A model generated the notes under the pieces. The model was not told the DNA's origin, did no database searches, and saw nothing but the letters and a program-made list of their open reading frames with translations. From the NCBI GenBank assembly GCA_021810905.1, contig JAJZQH010000009.1:85734-149733 (forward strand): 64,000 bases of DNA. The letters are read 5' to 3'. Made by a program: the position numbers and the translations under genes. Shown in pieces: positions 43,124 to 52,537 of the stretch (position 1 is the first letter of the stretch; every line of letters begins with the position of its first letter). Source of the stretch: a bacterium (GTDB lineage Bacteria; UBA10199; 2-02-FULL-44-16; JAAZCA01).

Positions 43124-44230
43124 ATGAGATGTGGGGGACAATCAAATCCAGTATCGTCTTCGGCGACATATTACGTTGTAAGGACGGCACAGAATGGCGA
43201 CCAGACTATTTTTGTGCCTGCGGGCGATCTGCCTCCGCCTAATGCCGAGCATGTCGAAGGCGGTCTGGGTGATTATAAAGGGCTTACCGGCACTTATTAC
43301 GTACTGAAGAACAACAATCCTACACCTCCGCCTCGTCTGATGTCTGCAGGGAGTGTGGCGAGATTTGCAAATGATAGCGATCATGCAAGAAAGATCATGG
43401 CGTGGGATCTTGAACCTCGCGGAGTAGTCACAAGGAATGATTCTAACGGCGCGAAAGTTGAAGAATACGATAAGGACGGAGGAAAGGGCGCACCTGCTCC
43501 TGTCAGAGTAGGTGACCGTCTTGCATATACCGAACGTCCCGGCGATGGTTCTGCCGTGTATCACTATGAATCTGGCGATAAAAGAGAAGTGAGTAAAGAC
43601 GGTACAATAATTCGAACAACGAATTCTGATAACCCGGTAGAACCTCAGGTAAAAAGCGTTGCATGGAGCCAAGCGGATAAGCAGTGGATCGTTAATTATG
43701 ATGACGGGACTTCTAAGTTGGCAAAGGTTCCGCCTGATGGCTGGGCCCCCCCATCCGCGAGCGCTCCCGCTGCTCCTGCCAAGCCGGCTGAGACACCGCC
43801 TTCATCCAGAAAGATCGTGATTGAAAATGTTCCAGGAATAGATCGCTCAGGGAAAAGAACAAATGCACCTAATCCTGGCGCTATCTTGAAACAGCTTGAG
43901 ACATTTCAATGGTTCAATGATCGAGTACCGCCTAATCCTCAGATCCGTATGGCGGCAGCTCAGCATCTTGCCGAAACTGCGGGGCCAAAAGGGGACTCAG
44001 ACAAATCTGAAATCGACGAGGAAAAGGCCAAAAAAATCTTGGCAGATGGCGAGTGGTTAAGCAAGGAGCAGCCTCCTGCCAAAGCGGATACCAGGAACGC
44101 AGCGGATCCAAACTCCACAAATGACGAAGCAGCTAATAAACCTGCCGTCAAACCCGCGGGCTCTCGCAATGCAGGCACCCGAGTAGCCAGCGCTGGCGCC
44201 AGAATTGTCCCAACAAATGAACGGTTCTAG
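43124..44230 (+). CDS. Orphan protein, Pro/Asn-rich
   Basis: The protein is 368 residues, not recognised. Start ATG 43124 has GAGAGGT 6 bases upstream; the open frame continues 76 codons upstream through non-coding repeats. No signal peptide. Residues about 15-70 have two YYV(V/L) strands ('TYYVVRTAQNGDQTIFVPAGDLPPP' split by a linker), residues 110-185 several short DG-rich strands ending 'QWIVNYDDGTSKLAKVP', followed by a Pro/Ala linker and a helical tail. Base composition is AT-richer than housekeeping genes. First of three orphan genes that may form one unit. Confidence 0.65.
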   Translation: MRCGGQSNPVSSSATYYVVRTAQNGDQTIFVPAGDLPPPNAEHVEGGLGDYKGLTGTYYVLKNNNPTPPPRLMSAGSVARFANDSDHARKIMAWDLEPRGVVTRNDSNGAKVEEYDKDGGKGAPAPVRVGDRLAYTERPGDGSAVYHYESGDKREVSKDGTIIRTTNSDNPVEPQVKSVAWSQADKQWIVNYDDGTSKLAKVPPDGWAPPSASAPAAPAKPAETPPSSRKIVIENVPGIDRSGKRTNAPNPGAILKQLETFQWFNDRVPPNPQIRMAAAQHLAETAGPKGDSDKSEIDEEKAKKILADGEWLSKEQPPAKADTRNAADPNSTNDEAANKPAVKPAGSRNAGTRVASAGARIVPTNERF

Positions 44231-44525
44231 AGTGGTGACTGAAATCCTCATTCTTTCTCTCTGTCAGGCGTTGACTTCCCGTCTCTCCATTTAATCCGCC
44301 ATGCGATAACCAAAATTATCGTTTATTATCATCTAGATGCATTGCCCGCCCCATCAGACGGAGCAAAAGATTGGTGAGGGAGCCTCCGAAAAGGAGCTGG
44401 CCCACCTCTTGCATTATATAAGGCCGTAACACACGCCCTTATTGGGCGAAATACAGTAAAAAAGGCGTTATTTCAATAGGTTGAATGATGAGGATGGCTT
44501 GCTGAGGTGGTGAGAGGAGTCAACG
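44231..44525. other. Intergenic region in the orphan cluster
   Basis: 295 bases, AT-rich, between two same-direction genes. Contains CGCCC-TTATT-GGGCG (a short hairpin near 44437-44451) and a TTGCATTATATAAGG stretch. No clear promoter with both boxes, no RNA gene and no ORF supported. Confidence 0.4.
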
Positions 44526-45692
44526 GTGGCCAAGGGGATTGAAAATAACTTTGCTGATAACTGGCAGAAGGCTTCCAGCTCAAAGGATAGCTATTCCGCC
44601 AGGATCCATCAGCAGGGTGAGATGGCCAGAGCCACCACTCAGGCCATTGAAAAGGCAAAGATCAATTCAGCCCAGAACGCGAGCCTGAACGATCCCGCCA
44701 AGGCGGCCAGCGAGAAACCGGCTCCGACGGTTAAGGAACTCCCCAATGCGGTGCAGGGCGCGCGGGTTGAGACTCAGGAGCATGCTCAGGCTGTAAAGAG
44801 CCGCGAGCTCGCCGAACAGAATTTCCAGAACGTCCGCCGCGACGCGCAGAATCTGAAGAGCCTTGAAAAGAATGTCAAAGATCCTGCCACAGCCGACACA
44901 GCGCTCCGGGATGCGGTTGCGCAGAAGCCGCAGTCGCAGGCAGCGGACCTCGGAAGGAATTTAAATCCGCTGCTTCAGCATGGCGCGGCTCAGCTCGCGG
45001 CCAGGGATGCTTCAAAGAACGTGGCGCGGGATAAGAACGCCGTAGAAAATCGTCCGCAGACAAAGGGCGCCGAGAAACCGGCTCGCGAGGGGGATGCAGA
45101 GAAAGCGGCAGCGCCCAAGCTCGCACAGTCCGACGCAAGCCAGCCGCAGCAGGCCGCATCGATGGAGGCCGCTCGCGCGGTTGCCCAGACGGAGCAAAAA
45201 GGCGAGGCCGCGGTTGATACGGAAGAGACGCGCGAAGGCGACGACGACACGCGGACCGAAGATGGCGACGGCAAATCGACCGTGTACAGCGCGAGGGCGG
45301 GCGGCCGCGAAAAGAGCCGAGAACTCGGCGCGCTCCTCGGCGGTTTTGCAGGCGGCAATACGGATGCCGGCAACGGCGAGGCTTCAGATGCGCCGGCAGC
45401 TATAGCGGCGGATACAAAGCCGGAGCCGCTGCCAGAGACCGACCCGAACTTCCACGTGTTCAATGAATTCGATTCAGAGGCCGTTGGCCCGCATACGATA
45501 AAGGGCAAGGCCCAAGTCTACAGCCGCTCGGTGGAAAAGAAGCTGCGCGAGATAGCGAGCTTTGACGTGGAGCTCGGTAAAAAGATGCAGTCCCTGTCGG
45601 AGCGCATTGTGGGCGAACTGAGTGACGGGCTGAAAGACGAACTCAAGACGGCAAAATTTTTGAACTCTGTATACGGAGGGGTAATTGGTTAG
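44526..45692 (+). CDS. Orphan Ala/Gln/Lys-rich protein
   Basis: The protein is 388 residues, unrecognised. GTG start with GAGGAG about 8 bases upstream. No signal peptide or membrane segment. Residues 1-215 are helical and low in aromatics, with many AxxA/KxxE patterns as in coiled-coil or disordered proteins; 225-300 are acidic and Gly-rich; the last 70 residues are a compact helical domain ('SVEKKLREIASFDVELGKKMQSLSERIVGEL'). The stop overlaps the next gene by 8 bases, so the two are translationally coupled and their products may interact. Confidence 0.65.
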   Translation: MAKGIENNFADNWQKASSSKDSYSARIHQQGEMARATTQAIEKAKINSAQNASLNDPAKAASEKPAPTVKELPNAVQGARVETQEHAQAVKSRELAEQNFQNVRRDAQNLKSLEKNVKDPATADTALRDAVAQKPQSQAADLGRNLNPLLQHGAAQLAARDASKNVARDKNAVENRPQTKGAEKPAREGDAEKAAAPKLAQSDASQPQQAASMEAARAVAQTEQKGEAAVDTEETREGDDDTRTEDGDGKSTVYSARAGGREKSRELGALLGGFAGGNTDAGNGEASDAPAAIAADTKPEPLPETDPNFHVFNEFDSEAVGPHTIKGKAQVYSRSVEKKLREIASFDVELGKKMQSLSERIVGELSDGLKDELKTAKFLNSVYGGVIG

Positions 45693-48600
45693 TTTCAATG
45701 ACATAGGGTTGAGATCGACATTGGACAGGGCAGGCGCATCCTGGCAGAGCTCGATCAACTCGTTCGGCGCAGGCATCATGCCGGATGCGTCGGACGGCGG
45801 CGATTATCTTTGCAGCTATCTCGCAGGCGGCCTGGGCACTCTGCTGTCCGCTCAGATGGTCCAGAATTTCTCGCAGCAATTTGCGCGTTTTGGATCGCTC
45901 GCCGCGTTCTTCCCCGGCGCGGGCAGCGCGATCGGCGCAGCCAGTTCAGCAGTCGCTGGCGGTATGGCTCTCGGTTTCGTTGCTCCGCCAGTCGCGGCGC
46001 CTGTCTTTGGCGGTTACGCACCTGTGGCCATGTCTCCTGTAGCGCCTTCAGCTCCGGCGGCGGCGCCTTCAGGCGGCACGAGCATACACGCAGGTTCGGA
46101 CGGCGACAAAGTGAGCAAGAGCGAGAAGCCCGATGCGGCGAAAAAGACGGAGGAAATCGAAAAGATCGAGAAGCAGTACAGGAATACTCTGACGGACAAA
46201 GGCTATTCCGAACCGCTGCTCAGTGAAATTATCAACGACGCGAAGACTGCAGCGGCAGGAGAACCGAATCAGTTCAAGCGCATCCTCAATGCCGTGCCTT
46301 CGAGGAAATTCACGGAACCGACCACGGCCGATGACGGCTCGGTGAGCGGAAAATCGATAAAGGCGCAGCAGCAGCAGTGGGTCAGGGACTTCGGCAAGTG
46401 GCACACCGAGCAGATCGGCAAAGTGGGCGACGACAAGGTCCGCACGCAGATAGTAAACGACGTAGCTGGCGTGAAATCCGATGCGACGTATTCGGTCACC
46501 TTTGCGCCGGAAAAGCAGCCCGAGAAGGGACAGAAGCGCTACCAGGTATCGGAAGTGAAAGGCACGGGGGATCTGGAAAAAGGTGCGTACGTCTACTTCA
46601 ACGAGAACACGAAGAAATGGTATTACGACCAGAAGATGACGAGGGAGATTGCGGCGCCGGCAGAGAAACAGAACCCTGGTCAGACCGCCTCCTTCACCGT
46701 TCCTGGCGCGAGCGATTACCTGAATATTTCGTCTGCCGGTACTGAGCAGCGGAGTAATGGCACGCAAGTCGATCGGTTCAGGATCGATGGAGCCGTTGGT
46801 AAGGATGCGTCGAAAGCTTCCGAGTCTGCAAACGGTGACTATGTTTACAGGACAAATGACGGAAAATGGCTGTACAAGGATGCAAACGGCAAAGTAGTAA
46901 AACTTGAAGACGTCGAATACATCAACAGCCGCCTCTACTTCAAGCGTGGCGGCGGCGCACTCGATCCCTCGTTCGCATCGCCAGAGCGCGGAGTGGAGTA
47001 TATCAGCGGTCTGCGCGCCGAGGAGAAGAGGCTTACGGATCATAGCGCCAAGCTGCCGGAAGGTGACAAGGCCCAGCGTAAGGAGCGTGCTGAGAAAACA
47101 ATTGCCGACTACAAAGCGACGATCCCGCAGCCGGCGAGGGACAAGGTTACTCTGGAATACAACGCGGAGAAGAACGAGCTGATCGTGAACTGCGCGGCTG
47201 AGAATTGCCGCGAGGTAACCAGAGCCATGGGTGCTGGTGATAAATCACAGGCTGCAGGTGATATGCGCACCAAGCGCAACGCCATATTGCACGAACTTCC
47301 CGCCGGTACAAAGGTCTACGTGAACCCGGGCAATCCGCCAGCGGCAAAGGATCAGGTGGAGCTGGGCGACGAGCCCGCCACGAACATATGTAAAGCGTTA
47401 GCAAATCAGACGCCGCGGCGGCTTGGTGTAGAAGGCGCCGTCGACCTCTCGAATATTGCGAAGCAGGGTTCGGAACTCGAGAATGCGATCGGCGCACGGC
47501 TCAACACGGCGATAGCAGATGCGAAGAAGAGCCAGACCACGCCGAACCCGAGCGAGATCGATTTCACGGGCGAGGTCAAACTGCCGGAGGGCAAGATCGA
47601 TTCCGCAGCGTGGGAGCGCATACGCACGCAAGTAAGCGATGCTAATGGAAAGGTCCCGGTCCATTTCGCGAATGTCATAAATCTCAGCAATGAAGGAGAC
47701 GGCTATAAGGTTCAGCGGAAGAACGAGAGCACGAACGTTCAGCTCAACAACATTCAGCTCGTCAGGCAGCTCAAGGCCTACGGCGCAACGGTAAACTTTG
47801 ATGGAACGAACGTGGTCGTGACTTGCGATGCGGCGCACAAGGCCGAGGTTCAGAGAATTCTTGAAACGGCGGATCCAAAGAACAAGAAGGAATTCAACGA
47901 CGGGATCAACAAGATTCTGGCCGAGAACCAAGGCGCGAAGTTCATGTGCAACAACAGCGAGCTGACCGGCGCCGACAAACACGCGGCCCTGCTAGCGCAG
48001 GTAAAGGCGATGACCGCCACGGCCGCACCCGCAACGGCGGTTGACGCGGCGACGCCGAATGCAAATGCAGGTTCGGCAACTCAGCAGCAGCCCGGCAGCG
48101 ATGCGGTCAAGAAATTTATCGAGAGCGACGTACGCGCGAAGGATCTCAAAGATCATGGTTGTGAGTTCGTTTACGATGCGGCAAAAAAACCGCCCGAACT
48201 GCAGATCAGTATTCCGAATCAAGATTACAGAAAATATGCCGCATACACCATTGCCCATGTGGAGGATAAAGATGCTGACCTCGCTACGATTGCGATATTC
48301 AATCAGGGGTTGAAGTCCGCACTTCCGGCTGGCTCGAAAGTCTTCTTCGACGGCCGGGAACTTCAAGTTGCCGGTGATAACTACTGGGACGCACTGGCGC
48401 AGGCCGCCCGCTCGATGAATGCGTCCGCCCCTGCGGCCACGAACTCGACGGCTCAGAAGACTTCCGAGGCACAGGCCCCGGCATCTGTGTCAGCCGCCGC
48501 AGCAAAGCAGGAGGCCGCGCAGGATGAAGGCACTCTGAAAATCGCTAACGGTTATGATTTTGCCGGGAGCGACGCGTTGAATGCCCTTTCCGGCGAGAAG

Positions 48601-49728
48601 CTTGAAAATGCAATATTTCAACAGATTGAGTGGGACATTAAGAATTCAGAGACGAAAAATCCTTCCATGATCGATCTATCTGAATCCTATATACACGTAG
48701 TCCCTGGCAAGGTGGACGAGAATACATTGTCCCGCATTCAAGATCGGTTATCGAAGAAGTTCGGCAATGCAACTATAAGAATGCCTGAAGTGATTACGGA
48801 CGAAGCCAGATTTAAACAGGCGTATGCGAATACCGTCCTGCAGAACAACCCGCTCGTCAAACAGCTCGCGGATTCCGGCGTCACGGTAACCTACTACAGG
48901 GAAAACAATACCGTGGTCGTGACCTGTCCTCCGGACAAGGTCGAGGACGCACAGACGGCACTTTCAGGAGAGTTTGATGCGGATCTCGTAGACCAATTTA
49001 ATGCTGCCATTCCTGCTGATGCCGAGTTGACATTCAATGGCAAGCCGGTCGGCATACAAAATGAGGGCTACTACGCAGCGCTGGAGCAGGCGGTAAAAAA
49101 TGCCGATGATAACAATGCCTCGCATACGATCAACGACCCTATCGATCTAAGCAATATGATCTTTGAGCACGATATTTCGCACGACAAAAAACGGGATCGC
49201 ATCGTCACCGCGATGGTTGCTGAAATATTTGAAGCTGCGAAAAAACAGGGCGTCGCGCTGCGAGGGAATGTGGATGTCACTCATATCCAGCTTCCGAAAG
49301 ATTCCGGCATGACGGTTGATGACTGGCAGTACATTACCAACGAAGTCCAGACGTTCTTCTCCAGAACGAATGGACCGCTGTATCTCTCCTTCAACCGCGA
49401 TGAAATCGCGGGACAGCTTGCGAGGGGAGTCAATGAGAAGCCTGATTCCAGTTCATCCTCGAGCCCCGTCGTCGAAGCGATCAGGAATGTCTGGAAGGCC
49501 CGAACGGCATGGATAGCGGCATCCAACAGGCATTCGGATGACGTCGGTTCAAAGTGCGATGCGTTCCATCAGGCCATCGCTTCATTCCAGGCAGAAGTCC
49601 AGCGGCTCCGGCAGCTCCCGAATCCGACCGATGCGGAGAGAAAGCGGCTTGAACTCGGTGAGAGATACGTGGAGAGATTCAGCGGACCTGGTTTTCTCAA
49701 CGGCGATCAGAACGTCATAATAGTCTGA
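45685..49728 (+). CDS. Giant orphan protein (1347 residues) with alternating repeat modules
   Basis: TTG start with GGAGGGG 4 bases upstream. Residues 40-115 are hydrophobic, Gly/Ala-rich. 285-420 hold two copies of a GxYVYxN...KWxYxxxxxxE motif. From 486 onwards two modules alternate. Module A (about 583-667, 956-1035, 1150-1226) has DLSN/DFAG..., ELENAI, NPSxID, LPxGKxD and a helix. Module B (about 486-560, 691-770, 805-910, 1056-1139) has LVKQL..GVTV, VVVTC..K.E, ADxFN..I and a closing FNGxxV..YxAAL. A Ser run and a helical tail finish the protein. Cysteines recur at the VVVTC strand. No enzyme motif seen and no signal peptide. Coupled to the upstream gene. Confidence 0.7.
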   Translation: MVSFNDIGLRSTLDRAGASWQSSINSFGAGIMPDASDGGDYLCSYLAGGLGTLLSAQMVQNFSQQFARFGSLAAFFPGAGSAIGAASSAVAGGMALGFVAPPVAAPVFGGYAPVAMSPVAPSAPAAAPSGGTSIHAGSDGDKVSKSEKPDAAKKTEEIEKIEKQYRNTLTDKGYSEPLLSEIINDAKTAAAGEPNQFKRILNAVPSRKFTEPTTADDGSVSGKSIKAQQQQWVRDFGKWHTEQIGKVGDDKVRTQIVNDVAGVKSDATYSVTFAPEKQPEKGQKRYQVSEVKGTGDLEKGAYVYFNENTKKWYYDQKMTREIAAPAEKQNPGQTASFTVPGASDYLNISSAGTEQRSNGTQVDRFRIDGAVGKDASKASESANGDYVYRTNDGKWLYKDANGKVVKLEDVEYINSRLYFKRGGGALDPSFASPERGVEYISGLRAEEKRLTDHSAKLPEGDKAQRKERAEKTIADYKATIPQPARDKVTLEYNAEKNELIVNCAAENCREVTRAMGAGDKSQAAGDMRTKRNAILHELPAGTKVYVNPGNPPAAKDQVELGDEPATNICKALANQTPRRLGVEGAVDLSNIAKQGSELENAIGARLNTAIADAKKSQTTPNPSEIDFTGEVKLPEGKIDSAAWERIRTQVSDANGKVPVHFANVINLSNEGDGYKVQRKNESTNVQLNNIQLVRQLKAYGATVNFDGTNVVVTCDAAHKAEVQRILETADPKNKKEFNDGINKILAENQGAKFMCNNSELTGADKHAALLAQVKAMTATAAPATAVDAATPNANAGSATQQQPGSDAVKKFIESDVRAKDLKDHGCEFVYDAAKKPPELQISIPNQDYRKYAAYTIAHVEDKDADLATIAIFNQGLKSALPAGSKVFFDGRELQVAGDNYWDALAQAARSMNASAPAATNSTAQKTSEAQAPASVSAAAAKQEAAQDEGTLKIANGYDFAGSDALNALSGEKLENAIFQQIEWDIKNSETKNPSMIDLSESYIHVVPGKVDENTLSRIQDRLSKKFGNATIRMPEVITDEARFKQAYANTVLQNNPLVKQLADSGVTVTYYRENNTVVVTCPPDKVEDAQTALSGEFDADLVDQFNAAIPADAELTFNGKPVGIQNEGYYAALEQAVKNADDNNASHTINDPIDLSNMIFEHDISHDKKRDRIVTAMVAEIFEAAKKQGVALRGNVDVTHIQLPKDSGMTVDDWQYITNEVQTFFSRTNGPLYLSFNRDEIAGQLARGVNEKPDSSSSSSPVVEAIRNVWKARTAWIAASNRHSDDVGSKCDAFHQAIASFQAEVQRLRQLPNPTDAERKRLELGERYVERFSGPGFLNGDQNVIIV

Positions 49729-49924
49729 AGAACTCATCCTAAAAACCGCATTCAGGTACGCGCAGCCTCCAGCGTGGAGATGCGCGCTTCGTGGTTATGG
49801 AGACGCGATGATTGCGGGTCGATTTTCGCGGAGAGGCGTTGTTCCACGCCGTTATTCGATCCACTGAACAGAATATGGAATATTGCATTGCCTAACTTCG
49901 TGGCATCGTATATTTATTGCGGGT

Positions 49925-50329
49925 ATGAAGAACGAATCGATAATCAATGCCTTGCGCCATGACAGCCGTGTGCTGTTCGCTTACCTCTTCGGTTCTGCGG
50001 CGCGCGGCAGCATGGGGCCGCTGAGCGATCTGGATATAGGCGTGTATCTCGATGAGCATGTCGATATGTTTCACTATCGTTTGAAAATCATCGAATCGAT
50101 AACAAGGGCAGTGGGCAGCGAGCGTATCGACGTGGTCGTACTCAATCAATCGCCGATCCTCTTGAAATTCGCGGTGGTCAGGGACGGCATCGTGATAAAG
50201 GATCGGAAGAGAGAACGAGTTGTGTTTGAATCGGCCGTGCTTCGCGAATATCTGGATACAAGTTATTTGCGGAGTGTCCAGCGCGAGATGCAGAAATCAC
50301 AGATTCAGGGAGGGACGTACTTTGGTTGA
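49925..50329 (+). CDS. mntA: MntA-type nucleotidyltransferase antitoxin
   Basis: The protein is 134 residues. The minimal nucleotidyltransferase fold shows GSAARG...SDLD, an exact GSX10DXD motif (metal-binding Asps), and a third Asp in 'RIDVVVL'. MntA antitoxins of this type add AMP to the partner HEPN toxin. Start ATG 49925 lacks a strong ribosome site. Overlaps the HEPN gene by 8 bases. Confidence 0.85.
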   Translation: MKNESIINALRHDSRVLFAYLFGSAARGSMGPLSDLDIGVYLDEHVDMFHYRLKIIESITRAVGSERIDVVVLNQSPILLKFAVVRDGIVIKDRKRERVVFESAVLREYLDTSYLRSVQREMQKSQIQGGTYFG

Positions 50330-50735
50330 GGGCGAGATCATCTCTGCGAGGCTGGAGCGGCTCAAGGGCTATCTCCTATTGCTCAAGAACGTCAGGAAGC
50401 TGGGGCCCGCTCGCTTCAGGGAAGATCCCTTCGTCCGTGGCGCTGCCGAGCGCTATCTCCATCTCTCCATCGAGTGCCTTCTGGACATCGGCAATCACAT
50501 CATCGCCGACCGGAATTTTGAAAAACCTGAAACCTACGCAGATATCTTCGAAGTCCTTGCAGCGCATCGCGTGATCTCCGGGAAGCTGATGCGCGAAGTC
50601 GAAGGCATGGCGGCGTTCCGCAACATCCTCGTGCACGATTACCTGAAAATCGATCCTGAAAAGGTCTTCGGCGTCATCAAGGAAAAACTGCCGGCCTTTG
50701 AAGCGCTGGCCAAGGTCTATGCAGGGCTCCTCTAA
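50322..50735 (+). CDS. hepT: HepT-type HEPN toxin (RNase)
   Basis: The protein is 137 residues, an all-helical HEPN domain. The catalytic motif RNILVHDY (RX4HXY) is intact and the Tyr is the residue that MntA AMPylates in the studied pairs. TTG start 50322 with GGAGGG about 8 bases upstream. MntA first, HepT second, coupled by overlap. A complete, probably functional toxin-antitoxin pair. Confidence 0.88.
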   Translation: MVEGEIISARLERLKGYLLLLKNVRKLGPARFREDPFVRGAAERYLHLSIECLLDIGNHIIADRNFEKPETYADIFEVLAAHRVISGKLMREVEGMAAFRNILVHDYLKIDPEKVFGVIKEKLPAFEALAKVYAGLL

Positions 50736-50788
50736 TTGCCTGCACTCTTCTCTTGCCTTGTGAACGGCCCTTCGCCTAGATTGAATTC

Positions 50789-51997
50789 ATGACACCTTAT
50801 CTTCTCTTTATCGCAGGCCTTGCAGCGGGCGCGGGTATTGCGCTCGTCTGGCACTTCTCGCGCGCGAAGGGTTGGGACGTGGAGCGCGAGGTATCCTCCG
50901 CGCGGCTCGCGGATGCGGAGGCGTCGCTTGCGCGCGAACGCGAAGACTTTGGCAAGGCGCTCTCCAACATACAGCTCACGTTCAAGGGAATCTCGTCCGA
51001 GGTATTGAAGGAGAGCCGCGAGGAGTTTCTCAAACAGGCCGAGCCGCGCATCGGCGAACACGTGCGGCCGCTCACCGAGGCCCTCGCGCGCTACGAAACA
51101 GCGGTGCGCGAAATCGAAAACAGGCGCGAGAAGGCCTACGGCGGCATCACCGGCGTGCTCGACATGCTCAAGCAGGGCCAGCAGGCGCTCACGCGTGAGA
51201 CCGCAACGCTCGTCTCTGCTCTGCGTTCGCCCACGGCTCGCGGCCGTTGGGGAGAGGTCACGCTCCAGCGCGTGGTGGAGGTGGCGGGCATGTCCGCGTA
51301 CTGCGACTTTGACGCGCAGTCATCCGTGAACGCGGTTGACGGGAGACTCAGGCCGGATCTGGTCGTGCGGCTGCCGCAGGGGCGTTCGGTGGTGGTGGAT
51401 GCAAAGGTCCCGCTAGCCGCGTACATGCAGGCGATGGATGCCACCGATGAGGCGACGCGCGCGGCGCATTTTGCAGCACACGCAAAGGCCGTGCGCGCGC
51501 ATATGGCTGCGCTGGGGGCGAAGAAATACTGGGAACAGTTCACGCCCACTCCTGATTTTGTGGTGCTCTTTCTCCCGGGTGAGTCGTTCTTCTCCGCGGC
51601 GCTCGAATCGGACCGCGCGCTCATAGAGGACGGCATGTCGTCGCGCGTGGTGCTCGCCACTCCCACGACGCTCATAGTCATGCTGAGATCGGTGGCCATG
51701 AGCTGGCAGCAGGAGAGGCTCACGGAGAATTCGCAGCGTATATCAGAGGCGGGCAAGGAGCTCTTCGACCGCGTGGGAGTCTTCGCAAAACATTTCGAAG
51801 CGGTCGGCCGCGGGCTCGAATCCGCGATAGGCAGTTTCAACAAAGCGGCGGGCTCATGGGAATCGCGCGTGATTCCAGGCGCCAGGCGCCTCAAGGAACT
51901 GGGCGCCACGCGCAGCCCCGACGCGCAGATCCCGTCCGTCGAACCCGTTCAATCGCTCCCAAGACAACTCTCCCCAGGCGATCCCGAGGTTTCTTGA
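50789..51997 (+). CDS. rmuC: RmuC-family DNA recombination protein
   Basis: The protein is 402 residues. N-terminal membrane helix (3-22), coiled coil to about 130 and the RmuC nuclease-like domain ('GRWGEVTLQRVVEVAGM', 'RPDLVVRLPQGRSVVVDAKVPL', 'FVVLFLPGESFFSAAL'). Thought to limit inversions and rearrangements between repeats in E. coli. Its occurrence in a repeat-rich genome is of interest but common. Confidence 0.92.
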   Translation: MTPYLLFIAGLAAGAGIALVWHFSRAKGWDVEREVSSARLADAEASLAREREDFGKALSNIQLTFKGISSEVLKESREEFLKQAEPRIGEHVRPLTEALARYETAVREIENRREKAYGGITGVLDMLKQGQQALTRETATLVSALRSPTARGRWGEVTLQRVVEVAGMSAYCDFDAQSSVNAVDGRLRPDLVVRLPQGRSVVVDAKVPLAAYMQAMDATDEATRAAHFAAHAKAVRAHMAALGAKKYWEQFTPTPDFVVLFLPGESFFSAALESDRALIEDGMSSRVVLATPTTLIVMLRSVAMSWQQERLTENSQRISEAGKELFDRVGVFAKHFEAVGRGLESAIGSFNKAAGSWESRVIPGARRLKELGATRSPDAQIPSVEPVQSLPRQLSPGDPEVS

Positions 51998-52056
51998 AAA
52001 TTCAGAGTGCTCCTGCCTCAGCGGGCTCAATTCCACGGAGTGTGCGAGGGTTCCGT

Positions 52057-52200
52057 GCCACAGAGTACGCGGATCACCCCGCCCTCCCGGCGAATGAGTC
52101 GACACGGAGTCGAATTCAGCGCGTCAAGCTAACGTTGGAGCACTTGCCTATGCGTTCCTGTTCATTCGGCGGGAGGGCGGGATAATCCGCTTGCTATGTG
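52057..52200. repeat. GC-rich quasi-palindrome downstream of rmuC (family E)
   Basis: CGGATCACCCCGCCCTCCCG... (52070-52097) is mirrored by ...GGGAGGGCGGGATAATCCG (52162-52189) with three mismatches over 28 bp; similarity extends outward for about 15 more bases. The 64-base centre shows no ORF. It occupies the first part of the 540-base gap between rmuC and nadK; 52190-52343 shows nothing recognisable. Confidence 0.75.
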
Positions 52201-52343
52201 CTACTCCGCAGGCTGTTCTCGTCAAAGGGTGAGATCTTCTTGCCGCTATCGATGATGATCTTTGCAGTGAAGGCGTTCCGAAACAGACGGTCCCGGAACA
52301 CCATCAAGAAACATAGTTGTTCAAGTTCCCTGAGGAATGCATT

Positions 52344-52498
52344 TTCAGCGTTTTTGACGTGAGTGCATGTTGAGCGCGCCTAGAGGAGGCCGGATTCAGC
52401 AGCCGTAGAATAATACCGGCCGACGTAAGGCAGGCGGATCGCCGGCGTTTGAGGCGAGCCGCCGGCGATCAATATGCACTCACGTCAAAAACGCTGAA
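52344..52498. repeat. Core-plus-variable-arm element, copy 2
   Basis: A perfect 25-bp inverted repeat (52344-52368 and 52474-52498, beginning TTCAGCGTTTTTGACG) encloses a 103-bp core at 52370-52472 that is about 90% identical to copy 1 (10246-10348). Core ends are TTGA and TCAA, where copy 1 has TCGA and TCGA: the C-G pair is replaced by T-A. The internal hairpin corresponding to 10306-10342 carries two mismatches here. Arms share no similarity with those of copy 1. Ends 40 bases from the nadK stop codon. Confidence 0.85.
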
Positions 52499-52537
52499 CA
52501 TTTGAACCCGAGGACCCAACCTTGCTCCATCTCAGGT

